From the NCBI GenBank assembly GCA_016124575.1, contig WGNM01000041.1:1-48611 (forward strand): DNA of 48,611 bases. The letters run 5' to 3'. Source of the DNA: Cryomorphaceae bacterium (GTDB taxonomy: Bacteria; Bacteroidota; Bacteroidia; Flavobacteriales_D; Sanyastnellaceae). The notes below the pieces were generated by a model. It did no database searches, was not told the DNA's origin, and worked only from the letters and a program-made list of their open reading frames with translations. The first letter of the stretch is position 1. Each line of letters begins with the position of its first letter. Position numbers and translations under genes: made by a program. Of this stretch, positions 35,476 through 44,698 are shown one piece after another.

Positions 35476-35549
35476 GCACGTTAAAAACATTCGACATCCC
35501 ATTGTGAATGATGAATGTAAATAGACAACAACACACCAACTCTTCTATC

Positions 35550-35557
35550 TATCTTCG
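35550..35557 (+). promoter_or_regulatory. Candidate -7 box of tamB (TTCG variant)
   Basis: TATCTTCG, 10 nt before ATG 35568, the same octamer as in front of hisS. Confidence 0.35.
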
Positions 35558-35567
35558 TTAGCTGAAA

Positions 35568-38500
35568 ATGAAAAAGGCCCTACGCATATTTACTCGCATA
35601 CTTCTGAGCGTATTCGCCTTACTGATCTTGTTGTGGATTCTAATTCAACTGCCGCCTGTTCAAACTTATATAATTAATCGCATTGCCGACAGCCTCGAAG
35701 AGAAAACAGGCTTCGCTTTCGACATCGCTTCTGTCGATATCCGTTTCCCAGCTGAAACTGTCTTTCGCGGTGTTTCTGCCATCGACCAAAATGGCGACAC
35801 CTTGTTCGCGGGAAATGAAATTAGCTTGTCGGGAATTCATCTGAATGAAAACTTCGAAGGACTCAATCTTCGAAGCCTGAAACTCATTGAACCAACCTTT
35901 AAACTGATCCAATCGAAAGGTGATAGTCTCACCAATTTGGATCACTTACTCAACAACTTCTCCTCGTCGGAATCTACCGATACCAGTCTGTTTTCAGTCG
36001 ACTTAAGCGCTATAGATTTAAGAAACGGACATTTTGTTTATCACGACAACAACCATGAAGCAATAGATACACTGATAGACCTTAACCATCTGGATATTAG
36101 TAATTTATACATTAAAGCCAGACACTTATCCCAAGCTGGAGATTACATGCTTGCTACCATTGATCAGCTCGGTTTTAAGGAACAAACAGGATTTGAGTTG
36201 TCAAATCTCACGGGGCAGTTTGAGCTTCGTCCCGACACCATGATGGTAAGCGGAATGAATTTAAAAACACCCGGTACACACCTCATCGGCGATCTTTCAT
36301 TTATTGCTCCATGGAGTTCGTACAGCGAGTTCACCCGGGAGGTTGTCATGCGCCATCAATTTGAACGATCGGTACTCGATTTTAAAGATCTGTGGTATTT
36401 CTCTACGGACCTTTATGGATTGAATCGCAAAGTAGAATTTGAAGGCCGCGTGCGCGGACCAGTGGCAAACCTCAAAGCGAGAGACCTTTTCGTTAAACTC
36501 GACGACAATACCTGGTTCAAAGGTAAAATCGACCTGGCTGGCTTGCCAAGGATAGACGAAACCTTCATCGATTTCAGTATCGACGATTTGCGTGCTAACA
36601 AAGCCGAACTCGACCGCATTCCACTCTACCCATTTGATAGCAATGAACTGCTGCAAACTCCTGAGAACTTTAAGCAACTCGGAAATATTGGTTTCAAGGG
36701 GAAATTCACGGGGTTCTTAACCGATTTTGTATCGTTTGGTACCATCACCACCGCTATCGGATCTGTGTCTACAGATATCAAACTACAAGAGTTGAATGAA
36801 GTATACACCTACAGCGGTAGTCTGAGAACCGATAAATTCAACCTCGGTAAATTCTACTCAGCGCCCGAATTGGGATCGCTGACGTGTTCGTTTGATGTGA
36901 AAGGGGAAGGATTGACCCGCTCCGATCTCGACATCGAAGTTGATGGAATCATCAGCGATATTGCAGTGCAAGGTTACCGTTACACCGATATAACTGCTGC
37001 AGGTACTTTCAAAAAGAATTTCTTCAATGGAGATCTAGCCATTAACGACGACAACGCACAGCTAGGATTTAAGGGATTGATTGATTTTTCCGGAAAAGTC
37101 CCTTCTGTGGATTTTAAAACTCAAATCACGCACCTGAATTTCGGCGCTCTCAATCTCGCAAAACTGCGAGGATACACAAGCCTTTCGGGAGATTTTAACA
37201 TCAAAGGAAAAGGATCGAACCTCAACAACATCAACGGCGACATCGTAGGTGATGAGGTTTTGTTTTGTACCATCGACCGCGAGTTCCCAATCGAGCACTT
37301 TGAACTGCACATGAATCAAACGAAAGATGGAAAAAGCTTCATTTTGAATTCGAATGTGGCCTCTGGTAAATTGGAGGGTAAATTCGACTTTGATGGTTTG
37401 GATCATAGCTTCAGAAGCATACTCGCCGATGTGATTCCTACCATCGAAAAAGAAAAAAACTTCAAGGGAAAAGAGAATTTCACCATCGAATTGGATGTCC
37501 ATACGTTCGAACTGGTATCCGAAATCTTCATTCCCGAACTCTACCTCGCCGACAATTCTTATTTGGCATTGCAGATGAACGATGAGACGAGTGCATTGAA
37601 AGGTATCTTCCAAAGCGATAGGGTCACATACCTCGATTTCGCAATGGATTCATTGATTGTTGATGTGACGCGTCCTACGAAAGAACTCTTTCTCTCAGTG
37701 CTTGCTGACCGTGTTTCATACGGAAGCACGGCCCTCGAATCTTTTAGCTTAGATGTCAGAAACGAATCAGAAGTTCTATTCGCCAACATTGGCTGGGGCG
37801 AACCTACCGATTTAATTCAAGGTGAAATCATCGCCCAAACAACGATTCTGAGCAATACAGAAATCAATACGATGCTTACCCAAGCGACATTAACATTTGA
37901 TGATGCACCGTGGCAACTGGTAGACACTGCCCAAATAAATGTCGCCAACAAAGATGTCCACATCGAGAATTTCTTCCTGAGCCATAAGAGCGAATCCATT
38001 CTCATCTTTGGTGATATCTCGGAAAATCCATCTCTGCCCCTCTCCGCAGAATTGAAAAATGTCGATTTGAAAGGATTGGATCCCATCCTCGAATCTTCAG
38101 GCATCAAGATGGGGGGGTTGGTGACCGGAAATCTAACCGCCCGGGATTTATACAATAAAACAACTCTTACGTGCGATGTCACAGCCATTAAATACACGCT
38201 CAATGATTATTTGATAGGCGACATTTGTACAGAAAGCTCGTGGGACAATAAAGAGCGCAGACTGATCATTGGGGGCGAAATTGATCGCATCAATGAAAAA
38301 ACATTGGTTTTTGGAGGGTATTATAACCCTGATGATACAGAAAGTCCTATCGATTTACATTGCGAACTTGAACATCTACCGCTGGAATTTATCAATGGAT
38401 TCATTGAAGAAGGAATCTCAAATATCAGTGGGAATATTTCTGGACGAGTAAATATCACTGGCACCATCGACTCACCGCAATTGAAGGGTAAAGCTGATTT

Positions 38501-39938
38501 CGAAGATGCCAGCCTGCACGTAGATTATCTCAATACGACCTACCACTTGAAGCAATCGTGCGGGATTTATCCCGACATGTTTACAATCGACAGAGTGCGC
38601 ACCGAAGATGAAGAAGGCAATGTTGCGTTTCTGATTGGTACCATTCAACACGACAACTTCGGTGATTGGAACTTTGACGTTTATCTCGACATGGAAGACA
38701 AACCTTTCCTTGTCATGAATACCAGTGAAGACGATAATTCAATGTATTTCGGAAAGGCGTATGCAACAGGATATGTCAGCGTTTTCGGCACGGAATACGA
38801 TTTGGGAATTGACGTCAATGTAAAAACTGAAAAGGGAACTGTCATCTCCCTACCTATGGGCGGGTCTGAAGAGGTGTATTTCGCTGATTTCATAACCTTC
38901 GTAGACCACAACGCGCCAGAATCAGATGAAGAGCCATTGGACTTATCGGGTATCAATATGAACCTCGAACTTGATATCACTCCAGATGCTCAGTTTCGGA
39001 TTGTATTCGATGAGGCCGTAGGAGATGAAATGCGCGGAAGAGGAAAAGGGCATTTGAACATGGCTATCTCGAATCTGAGCACATTCAACATGTTTGGCGA
39101 TGTTGAAGTGCTTCAGGGTAGGTATCTGTTTACGCTAAAAAACCTCATCAACAAAGAATTTGATTTGGAACCAGGCGGACGTATCTCATGGTACGGCGAC
39201 CCTTTTGATGCCGATATCAATCTGCGAACTGCATACCGCCTCAATACCAGTGTCTATGAATTGATGCCCGAAGGAACAGGTGATCAATACAAACAACGCA
39301 TCCCGGTAAATCTATTCATGGACCTTAGCGGCAAACTCTTCAATCCAAACATCGGATTCAATATTAACCTCCCAAGTGCCGATGAGTTAACCAAAGCAAG
39401 GGTGGCGAGCGCAATCAATACGGAGCAAGAAATGAACAGACAAGCATTTGCTCTCCTTGTTTTACGTCGTTTCCTTACTCCTCCCGATATCGCACGAACA
39501 ACCAGCTCACTCGGTTTAGCTGAAAACCCAACAGAACTGCTATCGTCGCAGATAAGCAACTGGCTCTCACAGATTTCTGAAGACTTCGATATCGGGGTAA
39601 ACTATGCCCCTGGAGATGAGATTAGTAACGATGAACTCGCTGTCGCTCTATCCACACAGTTGTTCAATGAACGGTTGCTGCTTTCGGGCAACTTTGGTGT
39701 CGCTCACGCTCGCTCAGCAGCGAGTGGCGAAGACCCAAATAGCTTGATTGGAGATATTAAAATGGAATTGAAAATAAGCGAAGATGGCCGACTAAGGGTC
39801 ATTGTCTACAACCAATCGAATCAATATGACTTGTTGAACACGCAGCAAAGTCCGTACACCCAAGGACTAAGCATTGTTTACCAAGAAGAATTTGATAACT
39901 TGTACGAGCTTTTCAAGCTTAAGAAACCAACCGAATAA
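35568..39938 (+). CDS. tamB: TamB-like translocation and assembly protein
   Basis: 1456 aa. One N-terminal transmembrane helix (about 8-27) is followed by a very long beta-rich periplasmic part (AsmA/TamB-like repeats), then the C-terminal DUF490 domain (about 1180-1456), marked by LEPGGRISWYGDPFDADINL and the closing beta segment LYELFKLKK. TamB proteins form a hydrophobic groove from inner to outer membrane for lipid transport and help outer-membrane protein assembly. Divergent from tsaD across 118 bp, an arrangement seen in other Bacteroidota as far as I recall. The T9SS gene follows 17 bp later. Confidence 0.93.
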   Translation: MKKALRIFTRILLSVFALLILLWILIQLPPVQTYIINRIADSLEEKTGFAFDIASVDIRFPAETVFRGVSAIDQNGDTLFAGNEISLSGIHLNENFEGLNLRSLKLIEPTFKLIQSKGDSLTNLDHLLNNFSSSESTDTSLFSVDLSAIDLRNGHFVYHDNNHEAIDTLIDLNHLDISNLYIKARHLSQAGDYMLATIDQLGFKEQTGFELSNLTGQFELRPDTMMVSGMNLKTPGTHLIGDLSFIAPWSSYSEFTREVVMRHQFERSVLDFKDLWYFSTDLYGLNRKVEFEGRVRGPVANLKARDLFVKLDDNTWFKGKIDLAGLPRIDETFIDFSIDDLRANKAELDRIPLYPFDSNELLQTPENFKQLGNIGFKGKFTGFLTDFVSFGTITTAIGSVSTDIKLQELNEVYTYSGSLRTDKFNLGKFYSAPELGSLTCSFDVKGEGLTRSDLDIEVDGIISDIAVQGYRYTDITAAGTFKKNFFNGDLAINDDNAQLGFKGLIDFSGKVPSVDFKTQITHLNFGALNLAKLRGYTSLSGDFNIKGKGSNLNNINGDIVGDEVLFCTIDREFPIEHFELHMNQTKDGKSFILNSNVASGKLEGKFDFDGLDHSFRSILADVIPTIEKEKNFKGKENFTIELDVHTFELVSEIFIPELYLADNSYLALQMNDETSALKGIFQSDRVTYLDFAMDSLIVDVTRPTKELFLSVLADRVSYGSTALESFSLDVRNESEVLFANIGWGEPTDLIQGEIIAQTTILSNTEINTMLTQATLTFDDAPWQLVDTAQINVANKDVHIENFFLSHKSESILIFGDISENPSLPLSAELKNVDLKGLDPILESSGIKMGGLVTGNLTARDLYNKTTLTCDVTAIKYTLNDYLIGDICTESSWDNKERRLIIGGEIDRINEKTLVFGGYYNPDDTESPIDLHCELEHLPLEFINGFIEEGISNISGNISGRVNITGTIDSPQLKGKADFEDASLHVDYLNTTYHLKQSCGIYPDMFTIDRVRTEDEEGNVAFLIGTIQHDNFGDWNFDVYLDMEDKPFLVMNTSEDDNSMYFGKAYATGYVSVFGTEYDLGIDVNVKTEKGTVISLPMGGSEEVYFADFITFVDHNAPESDEEPLDLSGINMNLELDITPDAQFRIVFDEAVGDEMRGRGKGHLNMAISNLSTFNMFGDVEVLQGRYLFTLKNLINKEFDLEPGGRISWYGDPFDADINLRTAYRLNTSVYELMPEGTGDQYKQRIPVNLFMDLSGKLFNPNIGFNINLPSADELTKARVASAINTEQEMNRQAFALLVLRRFLTPPDIARTTSSLGLAENPTELLSSQISNWLSQISEDFDIGVNYAPGDEISNDELAVALSTQLFNERLLLSGNFGVAHARSAASGEDPNSLIGDIKMELKISEDGRLRVIVYNQSNQYDLLNTQQSPYTQGLSIVYQEEFDNLYELFKLKKPTE

Positions 39939-39955
39939 CGTCTTAACATATCAGC

Positions 39956-40990
39956 ATGCTACGAATTCTATCTACTTTGCTTCTTTCGGCTGCCATTACC
40001 GCAAACGCTCAAATCACAATTACTTCAGCCGATATGCCTAGCACTGGCAGCTCTTACGTTCTTTCAACGGCTGGCGTTTTCGATGGCTTCGATTTTACAG
40101 AAACGGGCAGCGGATATACGTGGAATTACAACACATTATCTTCAACGGGACAAAACACTCGCACCTATTCCAATATCAGCAGCGCCCCATTTACCTACCA
40201 ATTCCTCTTCAATAATCCATTTGACCAGGCGCATTTGGCGAGCTATACAATTCAAACAGAAGGCTTCAGTGTAGCACAAGTTTCGTTTGAAAATTTCTAT
40301 GAATTCTACAAAAATAGTAACGACGATTTCCGCATCGTTGGATACGGTGCAACTGTCAACAGCATTCCTGTACCAGCTCAAACAAACCCTACTGATGTGG
40401 TTTATGACTTCCCTTTGGAGATGGGAAACACCAATGAATCATACTCTGAATGGCCTATCTCCATTCCTACTTTGGGGAGTTATTTGCTCAAACAAACACG
40501 CTCATACGAAGTAGATGGCTACGGAACTTTGGTGCTCCCAAATGCGACGTATGAATGTCTGCGTCTCAAAATGGACATTGCCGCCAACGACTCACTGTAC
40601 ATTGATGCACTGGGTTTCGGTTTTTCATTGCCGCGCAACTCAACAGAATATCATTGGTTGGCAGCAGGACAAGGAGTGCCGGTTTTGAAAGCTGTTTACA
40701 ACCTTGGATTCGCAAGTCAGGTGATCTATTTAGACACGCCGATCAGTGTTTCAGAGATAACTGCTCCAATATTTCAGGTATTCCCAACTGTTGCAAACGA
40801 GTTCATTCAAGTTGCGAATAGCGTGAACCAACAAATGGACGCTCGCGTGTTCTCCATCACAGGGGAATTGGTAATGAGCGAAACCAATGTGAGGGTATTA
40901 AATACCGCCCACCTTGCGAATGGAATGTACGTGGTTGAATTATCAACAGCAGGACATCTGGACCGCCAACAAATTGTGATCGCGCATTAA
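39956..40990 (+). CDS. Secreted protein with T9SS type A sorting domain
   Basis: Signal peptide MLRILSTLLLSAAITANAQ. The body (about 20-260) is a beta-rich domain without a named family that I can recall. The C-terminal 80 residues are a type A sorting domain: FQVFPTVANEFIQV, DARVFSITGELVMSE, LANGMYVVELST and a final QQIVIAH. It is exported by type IX secretion and probably anchored or released at the surface. It lies downstream of tamB with only 17 bp between, so it may be co-transcribed. Its stop codon shares TTAA with the convergent gene. Confidence 0.9.
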   Translation: MLRILSTLLLSAAITANAQITITSADMPSTGSSYVLSTAGVFDGFDFTETGSGYTWNYNTLSSTGQNTRTYSNISSAPFTYQFLFNNPFDQAHLASYTIQTEGFSVAQVSFENFYEFYKNSNDDFRIVGYGATVNSIPVPAQTNPTDVVYDFPLEMGNTNESYSEWPISIPTLGSYLLKQTRSYEVDGYGTLVLPNATYECLRLKMDIAANDSLYIDALGFGFSLPRNSTEYHWLAAGQGVPVLKAVYNLGFASQVIYLDTPISVSEITAPIFQVFPTVANEFIQVANSVNQQMDARVFSITGELVMSETNVRVLNTAHLANGMYVVELSTAGHLDRQQIVIAH

Positions 40991-41421
40991 ACGGATTCAG
41001 ACTCAGCCTCGGGTTCTATTTTAGACTTTACAGCAGCTTCAAAAAGCCACATCATTGCTTCTTTTCTTTTTGTAAAGATGCGGATTGGACTCTCCATACG
41101 GTGAAAAAACAACGAAAAATTGCGAAGTAACACACGCAATGGGGCGTCTATGACCATTGCCAAGGCAGAACATCCTTGCATGGCTCGATCAGAAGTGAAA
41201 TAACGAAAAGCCTCTGGGTCAAGCAATAGATAGTCTCCTGGAATAACCAACATAACAGGTATCGCATAGCCCCGTGTCATCTCCAAGCGGAAATGTTCAA
41301 TCTTCTGTGCCGTGCGTAAATCGATTATCAAATCGTGCTTCAAAGTAATACGCAACACGCCATCGGTGTATTGATAGTGCGCTTGTGGTGTCTCACTTCG
41401 AAAGTCGTCTAGTTCTTCCAT
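40987..41421 (-). CDS. STAS-like protein (DUF7793 type)
   Basis: 144 aa, cytoplasmic. YTDGVLRITLKHDLIIDLRTAQKIE, PVMLVIPGDY and ALAMVIDAPLRVLLRNF follow the pattern of the SpoIIAA/STAS-like proteins common in Flavobacteriia. The fold would be a beta-alpha sandwich. No partner gene is nearby, and function in these bacteria is unknown. The acidic C-terminal tail (EPEAESESV) is not part of the fold. The stop overlaps the preceding T9SS gene's stop. Confidence 0.7.
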   Translation of the reverse strand: MEELDDFRSETPQAHYQYTDGVLRITLKHDLIIDLRTAQKIEHFRLEMTRGYAIPVMLVIPGDYLLLDPEAFRYFTSDRAMQGCSALAMVIDAPLRVLLRNFSLFFHRMESPIRIFTKRKEAMMWLFEAAVKSKIEPEAESESV

Positions 41422-41509
41422 GATTCGGAGTAGACGCTAAATTAAACCGCCTACATCCTTGTCCGACAATTCCTACAAACAGATATTCACTTTTGAAGTT
41501 GGATAAGCC

Positions 41510-42622
41510 TTATTCGCCGCAATAAAACTCATTGAATGGGTTCGGAGAACAGAACCCAAGGGTAGATGTAAACTCTCCGATTGCCAATTCTTTCATTGTA
41601 CCATCAGTATAACCATACCCTGGTGCTTCTTGCGATGATCGAGAAGCGAATAATCCCAGTCCGTTCGCTATATTGGTATATTCCGGACGTTCCTGAATGA
41701 TTCCAGTTACAGGTTCGTTGATATCCAAGTAGGTATCCAATTCTTCATTCGCAACGACTAAAACCAAATCGAATGATCGTGCAATTTGAACTACAGGATC
41801 CCAAATACCAAGCTCACGACGTATGCGTGGATTCGCCTCAAAACGAGAAGCAATAAAACGGTAGAAAGACTCTCCATTTACTGGTAGCAAAATGGTTTCT
41901 CCACCATTCGTAGATGCTGGCGACTCAGTGCCTAAACTCCAATCAAGCGAAATAATGCGCTCTTCAAGCAATTGTGTTTGTGCGTTGTCTGCATACTCTT
42001 TCTCTTTTATCCAAATCCGCAACTTGGCTTCGTAACGCTTCGCATTCGCCGTGCTGCTCCATTTTATATTCTGGTTGGCGTAGGTGGTTCCGTTCGGACT
42101 AACAGTGGCCCAGTTCAATTTAAAATTGTCGTTTCCTATCGGCGGATAAATGATATTCCCAACAACAGTAGCTATTATATTGGTGGATGCTTCTACGTCC
42201 ACTTTATTCGGAAAATCAAGTGAGATACGGTACTCAGAGTTCGAATTTAAGCCTGCAGGAGTGGCAAAATAATATGCTTTGTGCTCCGGTCCATAGAAAA
42301 TACCGTCGGTTTCTTTGTTGTCCAACAAGGTATCATGCAACGCATACGTAGAAATCACTGACCCATTTTGAATCTCTTGCACTACACCAACAAATGCTCC
42401 CGCTTCATACTCAGAAGAATCCCGAATGGCAGCCACCAAAGCATTGTTGCCTTCACCTAACCACGTGCGGTTTATCTTCACCCACTGGGTATCCAACCCT
42501 GGATCAAGCAATCCGAAAACTACTGTTTTTGAATCGTATGGAGCATTCAAATCAACTTCCGTTGAGCAACTCCAAATACCAATCGCTGCGGTAAGCAGCA
42601 AAATCAACTTCTTGCCTTGCAT
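41510..42622 (-). CDS. DUF4249-like outer-membrane lipoprotein
   Basis: Lipoprotein signal MQGKKLILLLTAAIGIWSC. The mature protein (about 20-370) is beta-rich, with LNAPYDSKTVVFGLLDPGLD at its start and YRISLDFPNKVDVEASTNII, in line with DUF4249 lipoproteins. In other Bacteroidota these often stand beside TonB-dependent receptors; here no receptor is adjacent. It has one of the best promoters in the window: TTG, 21 nt, TACCTTTG, 6 nt before the ATG. Confidence 0.75.
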   Translation of the reverse strand: MQGKKLILLLTAAIGIWSCSTEVDLNAPYDSKTVVFGLLDPGLDTQWVKINRTWLGEGNNALVAAIRDSSEYEAGAFVGVVQEIQNGSVISTYALHDTLLDNKETDGIFYGPEHKAYYFATPAGLNSNSEYRISLDFPNKVDVEASTNIIATVVGNIIYPPIGNDNFKLNWATVSPNGTTYANQNIKWSSTANAKRYEAKLRIWIKEKEYADNAQTQLLEERIISLDWSLGTESPASTNGGETILLPVNGESFYRFIASRFEANPRIRRELGIWDPVVQIARSFDLVLVVANEELDTYLDINEPVTGIIQERPEYTNIANGLGLFASRSSQEAPGYGYTDGTMKELAIGEFTSTLGFCSPNPFNEFYCGE

Positions 42623-42628
42623 AGTCTA

Positions 42629-42660
42629 CAAAGGTATCAGTTTCTGTCGATAAATCTCAA
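42629..42660 (-). promoter_or_regulatory. Promoter of the DUF4249-like gene
   Basis: TTG (42660-42658), 21-nt spacer, TACCTTTG (42636-42629), 6 nt from the ATG at 42622. Both elements fit the consensus, giving a very short leader. Confidence 0.65.
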
Positions 42661-42701
42661 CTTAAGCATCACGCAACTTTTCCGTCATTATTTCATTTCT
42701 G

Positions 42702-43724
42702 TCACAAATTCAATAGCCATTCTACGGTGTCTATGTCGTCTGCATAATCCCAAAGCTGCGGTTTCTGCGCTTCTCCAAAGTCAACAAACCCCTTCCCTAC
42801 TATGCATTGCAACTCATCTTTCCTACCCTCAAGCATCTGCTTTAGCGCTTCTATGTCTGAATAACGCTCATAAAATAGGGTTCCTACCGGACTAACGATG
42901 CTCACATCTTCTTTGACAATCAAAAAGCCATTCTCCAAAAGATCTTCGCCGTTCAACATCCACAATGCTTTGTGATAGTCGTAATTGTTCGCGTATTTAT
43001 TGTGATTCCCCAATTCTTTGAACTTATAAAAAGCGTTGAACAATCGGTCTAAATCAAAATCTTGTGGCATGTAAACCTTGGTGACGTTCCTGCAACCCAA
43101 CCCGAAATAGGTAAAGATATCATCTGCAAGGCTGTCGAGTTCTTCAAGGGTCTCATCGCCCGTTAAAACCGCAACGCTAGTGCGATTTCGTCGAATGATG
43201 TGTGGCACTTTGCTGAAATAGTGCTCGAAATATCTCGATGTATTCCCACTGCCAGTGGCAATTACGGCATCAAAATCTGTCAATCGGTCGGTAAACTGAA
43301 TGTCTTTTATTTCCGGCACAGCCGAGAACAAAGCTGGAATCAATCGGCTGTCGTCTTTCGATAATTTCACCATTGCCGAATGTCCTGTTACTAGAGTCAC
43401 CAAGATGTCATGAAAACCAACCAAGGGTATATTTCCCGCCAAAACAAGTCCAACTTTATGCTTTTTTGCGTTGCTCTCGGGGTACTTCCCTAACCAAACT
43501 TGCAAGTTCTTCTCGGTCAGCGCATCACCAAAACTCTTGAGTGCTTTTCGAACGTTCTCTTCGGTAAACCAACCATTGCGTCGCTGCTCCAAAACAATTA
43601 ACTCGTCCATTTGCTCTATAAACGCGCTCACTTCCGCTTCCAATCGGTCACTTGGCGATGTTCCCAAGGTGCGCATAATCGCTCCTAAGCGAACAATTTC
43701 GTCTCTATATTGTATTTTTTCCAT
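42702..43724 (-). CDS. Acyl-CoA reductase (LuxC-like)
   Basis: NAD(P)-dependent reductase of fatty acyl-CoA or acyl thioester to aldehyde, 340 aa. The catalytic cysteine lies in FGLGCRNVTKV, the glycine-rich turn in VIATGSGNTSRYFE, and GLVLAGNIPLVGFHDIL is typical for this family. Divergent from the ferredoxin gene. In related genomes this reductase and a ferredoxin often sit with serC and serA; those genes are not here. Physiological substrate unknown. Confidence 0.9.
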   Translation of the reverse strand: MEKIQYRDEIVRLGAIMRTLGTSPSDRLEAEVSAFIEQMDELIVLEQRRNGWFTEENVRKALKSFGDALTEKNLQVWLGKYPESNAKKHKVGLVLAGNIPLVGFHDILVTLVTGHSAMVKLSKDDSRLIPALFSAVPEIKDIQFTDRLTDFDAVIATGSGNTSRYFEHYFSKVPHIIRRNRTSVAVLTGDETLEELDSLADDIFTYFGLGCRNVTKVYMPQDFDLDRLFNAFYKFKELGNHNKYANNYDYHKALWMLNGEDLLENGFLIVKEDVSIVSPVGTLFYERYSDIEALKQMLEGRKDELQCIVGKGFVDFGEAQKPQLWDYADDIDTVEWLLNL

Positions 43725-43764
43725 TGTGTAGCGGGTTTTCCTTAAAAAGCGGAATTTCTCTGCC

Positions 43765-43772
43765 TATATTTG
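43765..43772 (+). promoter_or_regulatory. -7 box of the ferredoxin gene
   Basis: TATATTTG, exact, 35 nt before ATG 43808. No clear -33. Confidence 0.45.
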
Positions 43773-43807
43773 CAGTGCAAAAGTACGAACCTATTCATTG
43801 TTGTTAC

Positions 43808-44155
43808 ATGGCTATCATGATTACCGACGAATGCATCAATTGTGGTGCATGCGAACCAGAATGTCCGAACAACGCTATCTATGAAGGTGGCGCCAACTGG
43901 AGTTTTTCAGATGGAACAGCTCTCAAAGGTAGTATTGTAACCCCCTCAGGAAAAAATGTTGTCGCTGAAGATTCGGAAGAACCTGTCGACATGGATGTGT
44001 ACTACATTGTTACCGATAAGTGTACCGAATGTGTTGGTTTTCACGACGAGCCTCAATGCGCCGCCGTTTGTCCGGTTGATTGCTGCGTCGACGATCCGAA
44101 GCACCGAGAAAGCAAAGAACAATTGCTTGCCAAAAAAGAATTCATGCACTTGTAA
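43808..44155 (+). CDS. 4Fe-4S dicluster ferredoxin
   Basis: 115 aa. The first cluster motif is CINCGACEPECP near the N-terminus; the second is CTECVGFHDEPQCAAVCPVDC with a longer spacing, as in YfhL/alvin-type ferredoxins. Together they bind two [4Fe-4S] clusters for electron transfer. The C-terminal tail is helical. ATG 43808 (MAIMITDE) is chosen, since the clusters then sit at the usual distance and the promoter lies just upstream. Divergent from the acyl-CoA reductase, with which it may work. Confidence 0.93.
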   Translation: MAIMITDECINCGACEPECPNNAIYEGGANWSFSDGTALKGSIVTPSGKNVVAEDSEEPVDMDVYYIVTDKCTECVGFHDEPQCAAVCPVDCCVDDPKHRESKEQLLAKKEFMHL

Positions 44156-44189
44156 TGGCATTGCCTCTGCGGTTTGCTAAATTACGTCC

Positions 44190-44672
44190 ATGAAGCCATT
44201 TCGATTTTTACTGCTGCTTTCCTTGTTGTTACTTTTTGATAATGCAAGTAGTCAAAATGTCTATTCCCCCGAATCTACCTGCAAAGAGGTGCTTCACCTG
44301 ATCTCAACAGGCAATGAAGATTGGGAGTCTTTCCGTTCCCTTTTTGTCGCTTCCGCCACATTCTCTGTTGTGAGTGAACATGCGGGCAACGGACCGCAAG
44401 CAACCACTTTCGCACTCGAAGATTTCGTCCGCATCTTTCTTTCAGGCTCCGACCGGACATTCACAGAAATCGAATTACGCGCTGAAGTGAACGTGTACAA
44501 TGGCATTGCGCAAGTTTGGCAGACGTATGAAGCCGATATAAACGGAAATAAAAACCAAGGCATCAACGCCATTCAATTGATCTATCACAACACCCGCTGG
44601 TGGATCACAAACGTGGTATGGAGCAACAATAGCAACGGAACACCAATTCCGGATCAATATTTGCCACACTAG
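44190..44672 (+). CDS. Secreted NTF2-like (SnoaL-type) protein
   Basis: Signal peptide MKPFRFLLLLSLLLLFDNASS. The remaining 135 residues fit a cone-shaped NTF2-like fold: LFVASATFSVV, IELRAEVNVYNGIAQVWQTY and GINAIQLIYHNTRWWITNVVW, the last strand pattern being typical. Such domains bind small molecules or act as enzymes, and the catalytic residues cannot be judged here. It follows the ferredoxin by 34 bp and precedes another secreted protein by 26 bp. Confidence 0.75.
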   Translation: MKPFRFLLLLSLLLLFDNASSQNVYSPESTCKEVLHLISTGNEDWESFRSLFVASATFSVVSEHAGNGPQATTFALEDFVRIFLSGSDRTFTEIELRAEVNVYNGIAQVWQTYEADINGNKNQGINAIQLIYHNTRWWITNVVWSNNSNGTPIPDQYLPH

Positions 44673-44698
44673 CATCACATTTTTTCCGTTATCGCTTT

